Shown: piece by piece, positions 6,261 to 6,514 of the stretch | Layout of the letters: each line of letters starts with the position of its first letter | How positions within the stretch are numbered: position 1 is the stretch's first letter | Translations under genes and position numbers: made by a program | From: Nitrosopumilales archaeon | GTDB taxonomy: Archaea > Thermoproteota > Nitrososphaeria > Nitrososphaerales > Nitrosopumilaceae | Reading direction: 5' to 3' | DNA: 6,514 nt | Assembly: GCA_016176745.1 (NCBI GenBank) | Contig: JACOWO010000045.1 | Span: 1 to 6,514 of the forward strand | The notes under the pieces: generated by a model | What the model was told of the DNA's origin: nothing | Seen by the model: the letters and a program-made list of their open reading frames with translations, nothing else | Database searches by the model: none

Positions 6261-6283
6261 GATTAATTTCTGATGAATTAATC
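6261..6283. repeat. perfect 8-base inverted repeat before the Hcy-metH operon
   Basis: GATTAATT (6261-6268) and AATTAATC (6276-6283) are exact reverse complements with a 7-base spacer, 23 bases in all. The repeat ends directly at the TTG start of the Hcy gene and lies between it and a TATA-like box at 6286-6294. It would therefore cover the transcription start, a position typical for the operator of a dimeric repressor. It is AT-rich, so an RNA hairpin would be weak and chance is not excluded. Confidence 0.5.
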
Positions 6284-6285
6284 AG

Positions 6286-6294
6286 TTTATTAAA
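6286..6294 (-). promoter_or_regulatory. TATA-like box of the Hcy-metH operon
   Basis: On the minus strand TTTAATAAA is centred 30 bases before the TTG start of the Hcy gene. It would start transcription a few bases before the codon, within the inverted repeat at 6261-6283. No Shine-Dalgarno sequence is seen between the box and the start. Composition and spacing are the only evidence. Confidence 0.4.
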
Positions 6295-6348
6295 TTACGT
6301 TTAAACAACTTTACAAAATTATACAGAAAATGATTCTATCAGACACAG

Positions 6349-6355
6349 TATATTT
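6349..6355 (+). promoter_or_regulatory. TATA-like box of the MFS gene
   Basis: TATATTT is centred about 29 bases before the ATG at 6381, suitable for a leaderless or very short-leader mRNA. It lies in the divergent gap shared with the Hcy-metH operon; the two predicted boxes are about 60 bases apart. Confidence 0.4.
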
Positions 6356-6380
6356 CAAATTTAGGTAAAAATCTGTCTAG

Positions 6381-6514
6381 ATGTCTTTGCAAAAATTAAG
6401 TATTAACAATCTAGTAAGAAGTGCATCTTTTTTCCAACATGCAGGAGTCTCTATAGTTTTTGTTTTTTTACCAATCATTGCAAAGGAAGTAACTGATTCT
6501 TTATTTGAGATTGG
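6381..6514 (+). CDS. probable MFS transporter, N-terminal fragment (cut by window end)
   Basis: An ATG at 6381 opens a frame that runs without a stop to the window end, showing 44 residues. The start MSLQKLSINNLVRSASFFQH is followed by a hydrophobic segment (GVSIVFVFLPIIA, about residues 22-34), then KEVTDSLFEIG. This is the layout of the first transmembrane helix of major facilitator transporters, which typically continue as '...LPxxxxxxxxSxxxIGxx'. The predicted product would be an inner-membrane carrier; its substrate cannot be told. The TATA-like box at the right distance supports the start. It is divergent from the methionine synthase genes. With only one helix visible, another membrane protein family is not excluded. 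Confidence 0.6.
   Translation, partial: MSLQKLSINNLVRSASFFQHAGVSIVFVFLPIIAKEVTDSLFEI

Noticed and set aside
6261..6380. Cobalamin or SAM riboswitch before the methionine synthase operon
   Set aside because: The gap is only 120 bases and shared by two divergent promoters; the Hcy transcript seems to have almost no leader, and no riboswitch core motif is seen.

Overview
The window looks like a piece of an ammonia-oxidising thaumarchaeal (Nitrosopumilus-like, marine group I) chromosome. It is AT-rich and densely packed, carries the archaeal/eukaryotic-type ribosomal proteins L39e and L31e, has an FtsZ/tubulin-family gene with divergent features, and has archaeal TATA-like boxes placed about 26-30 bases before several start codons. 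No database search was possible, so the lineage is inferred from protein family, composition and gene style.

Layout, left to right. The 3' end of an ftsZ-like gene (+) meets a convergent ribosomal operon (-): rpl39e is followed directly by rpl31e, whose product has an unusual K/E/S-rich tail about as long as its conserved domain. Behind rpl39e on the same strand lies a Nudix hydrolase of the coenzyme A pyrophosphatase type (NudL-like). A 75-base divergent promoter region separates it from a methylenetetrahydrofolate reductase gene (metF, +). metF carries an apparent one-base deletion near its 3' end, so its last ~38 codons lie in another frame. The restored frame ends on the same TTAA tetranucleotide that holds the stop of the convergent methionine synthase gene. 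On the minus strand follow the two parts of a split cobalamin-dependent methionine synthase: a zinc/homocysteine-binding protein (transcribed first) and an 832-residue protein with pterin-binding, cobalamin-binding and AdoMet-reactivation domains. A 120-base divergent intergenic region with a perfect inverted repeat then leads into the 5' end of a probable MFS transporter (+), cut by the window edge.

How the genes work together. MetF makes 5-methyl-tetrahydrofolate. The pterin domain of MetH passes the methyl group to cob(I)alamin, and the separate Hcy protein presents homocysteine for methylation to methionine. The region is therefore a compact folate/B12 methionine module beside unrelated translation and cytoskeletal genes. 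I see no tRNA, rRNA, CRISPR array, insertion sequence or phage gene. The only stretches without genes are the short gaps 1343-1389, 1951-2025, 5270-5312 and 6261-6380. Nothing here amounts to a clearly new system. The points most worth checking are the metF frameshift, the degenerate catalytic loop of the FtsZ-like protein, the long L31e tail, the TTG starts of both methionine synthase parts, and the palindrome before the Hcy gene.
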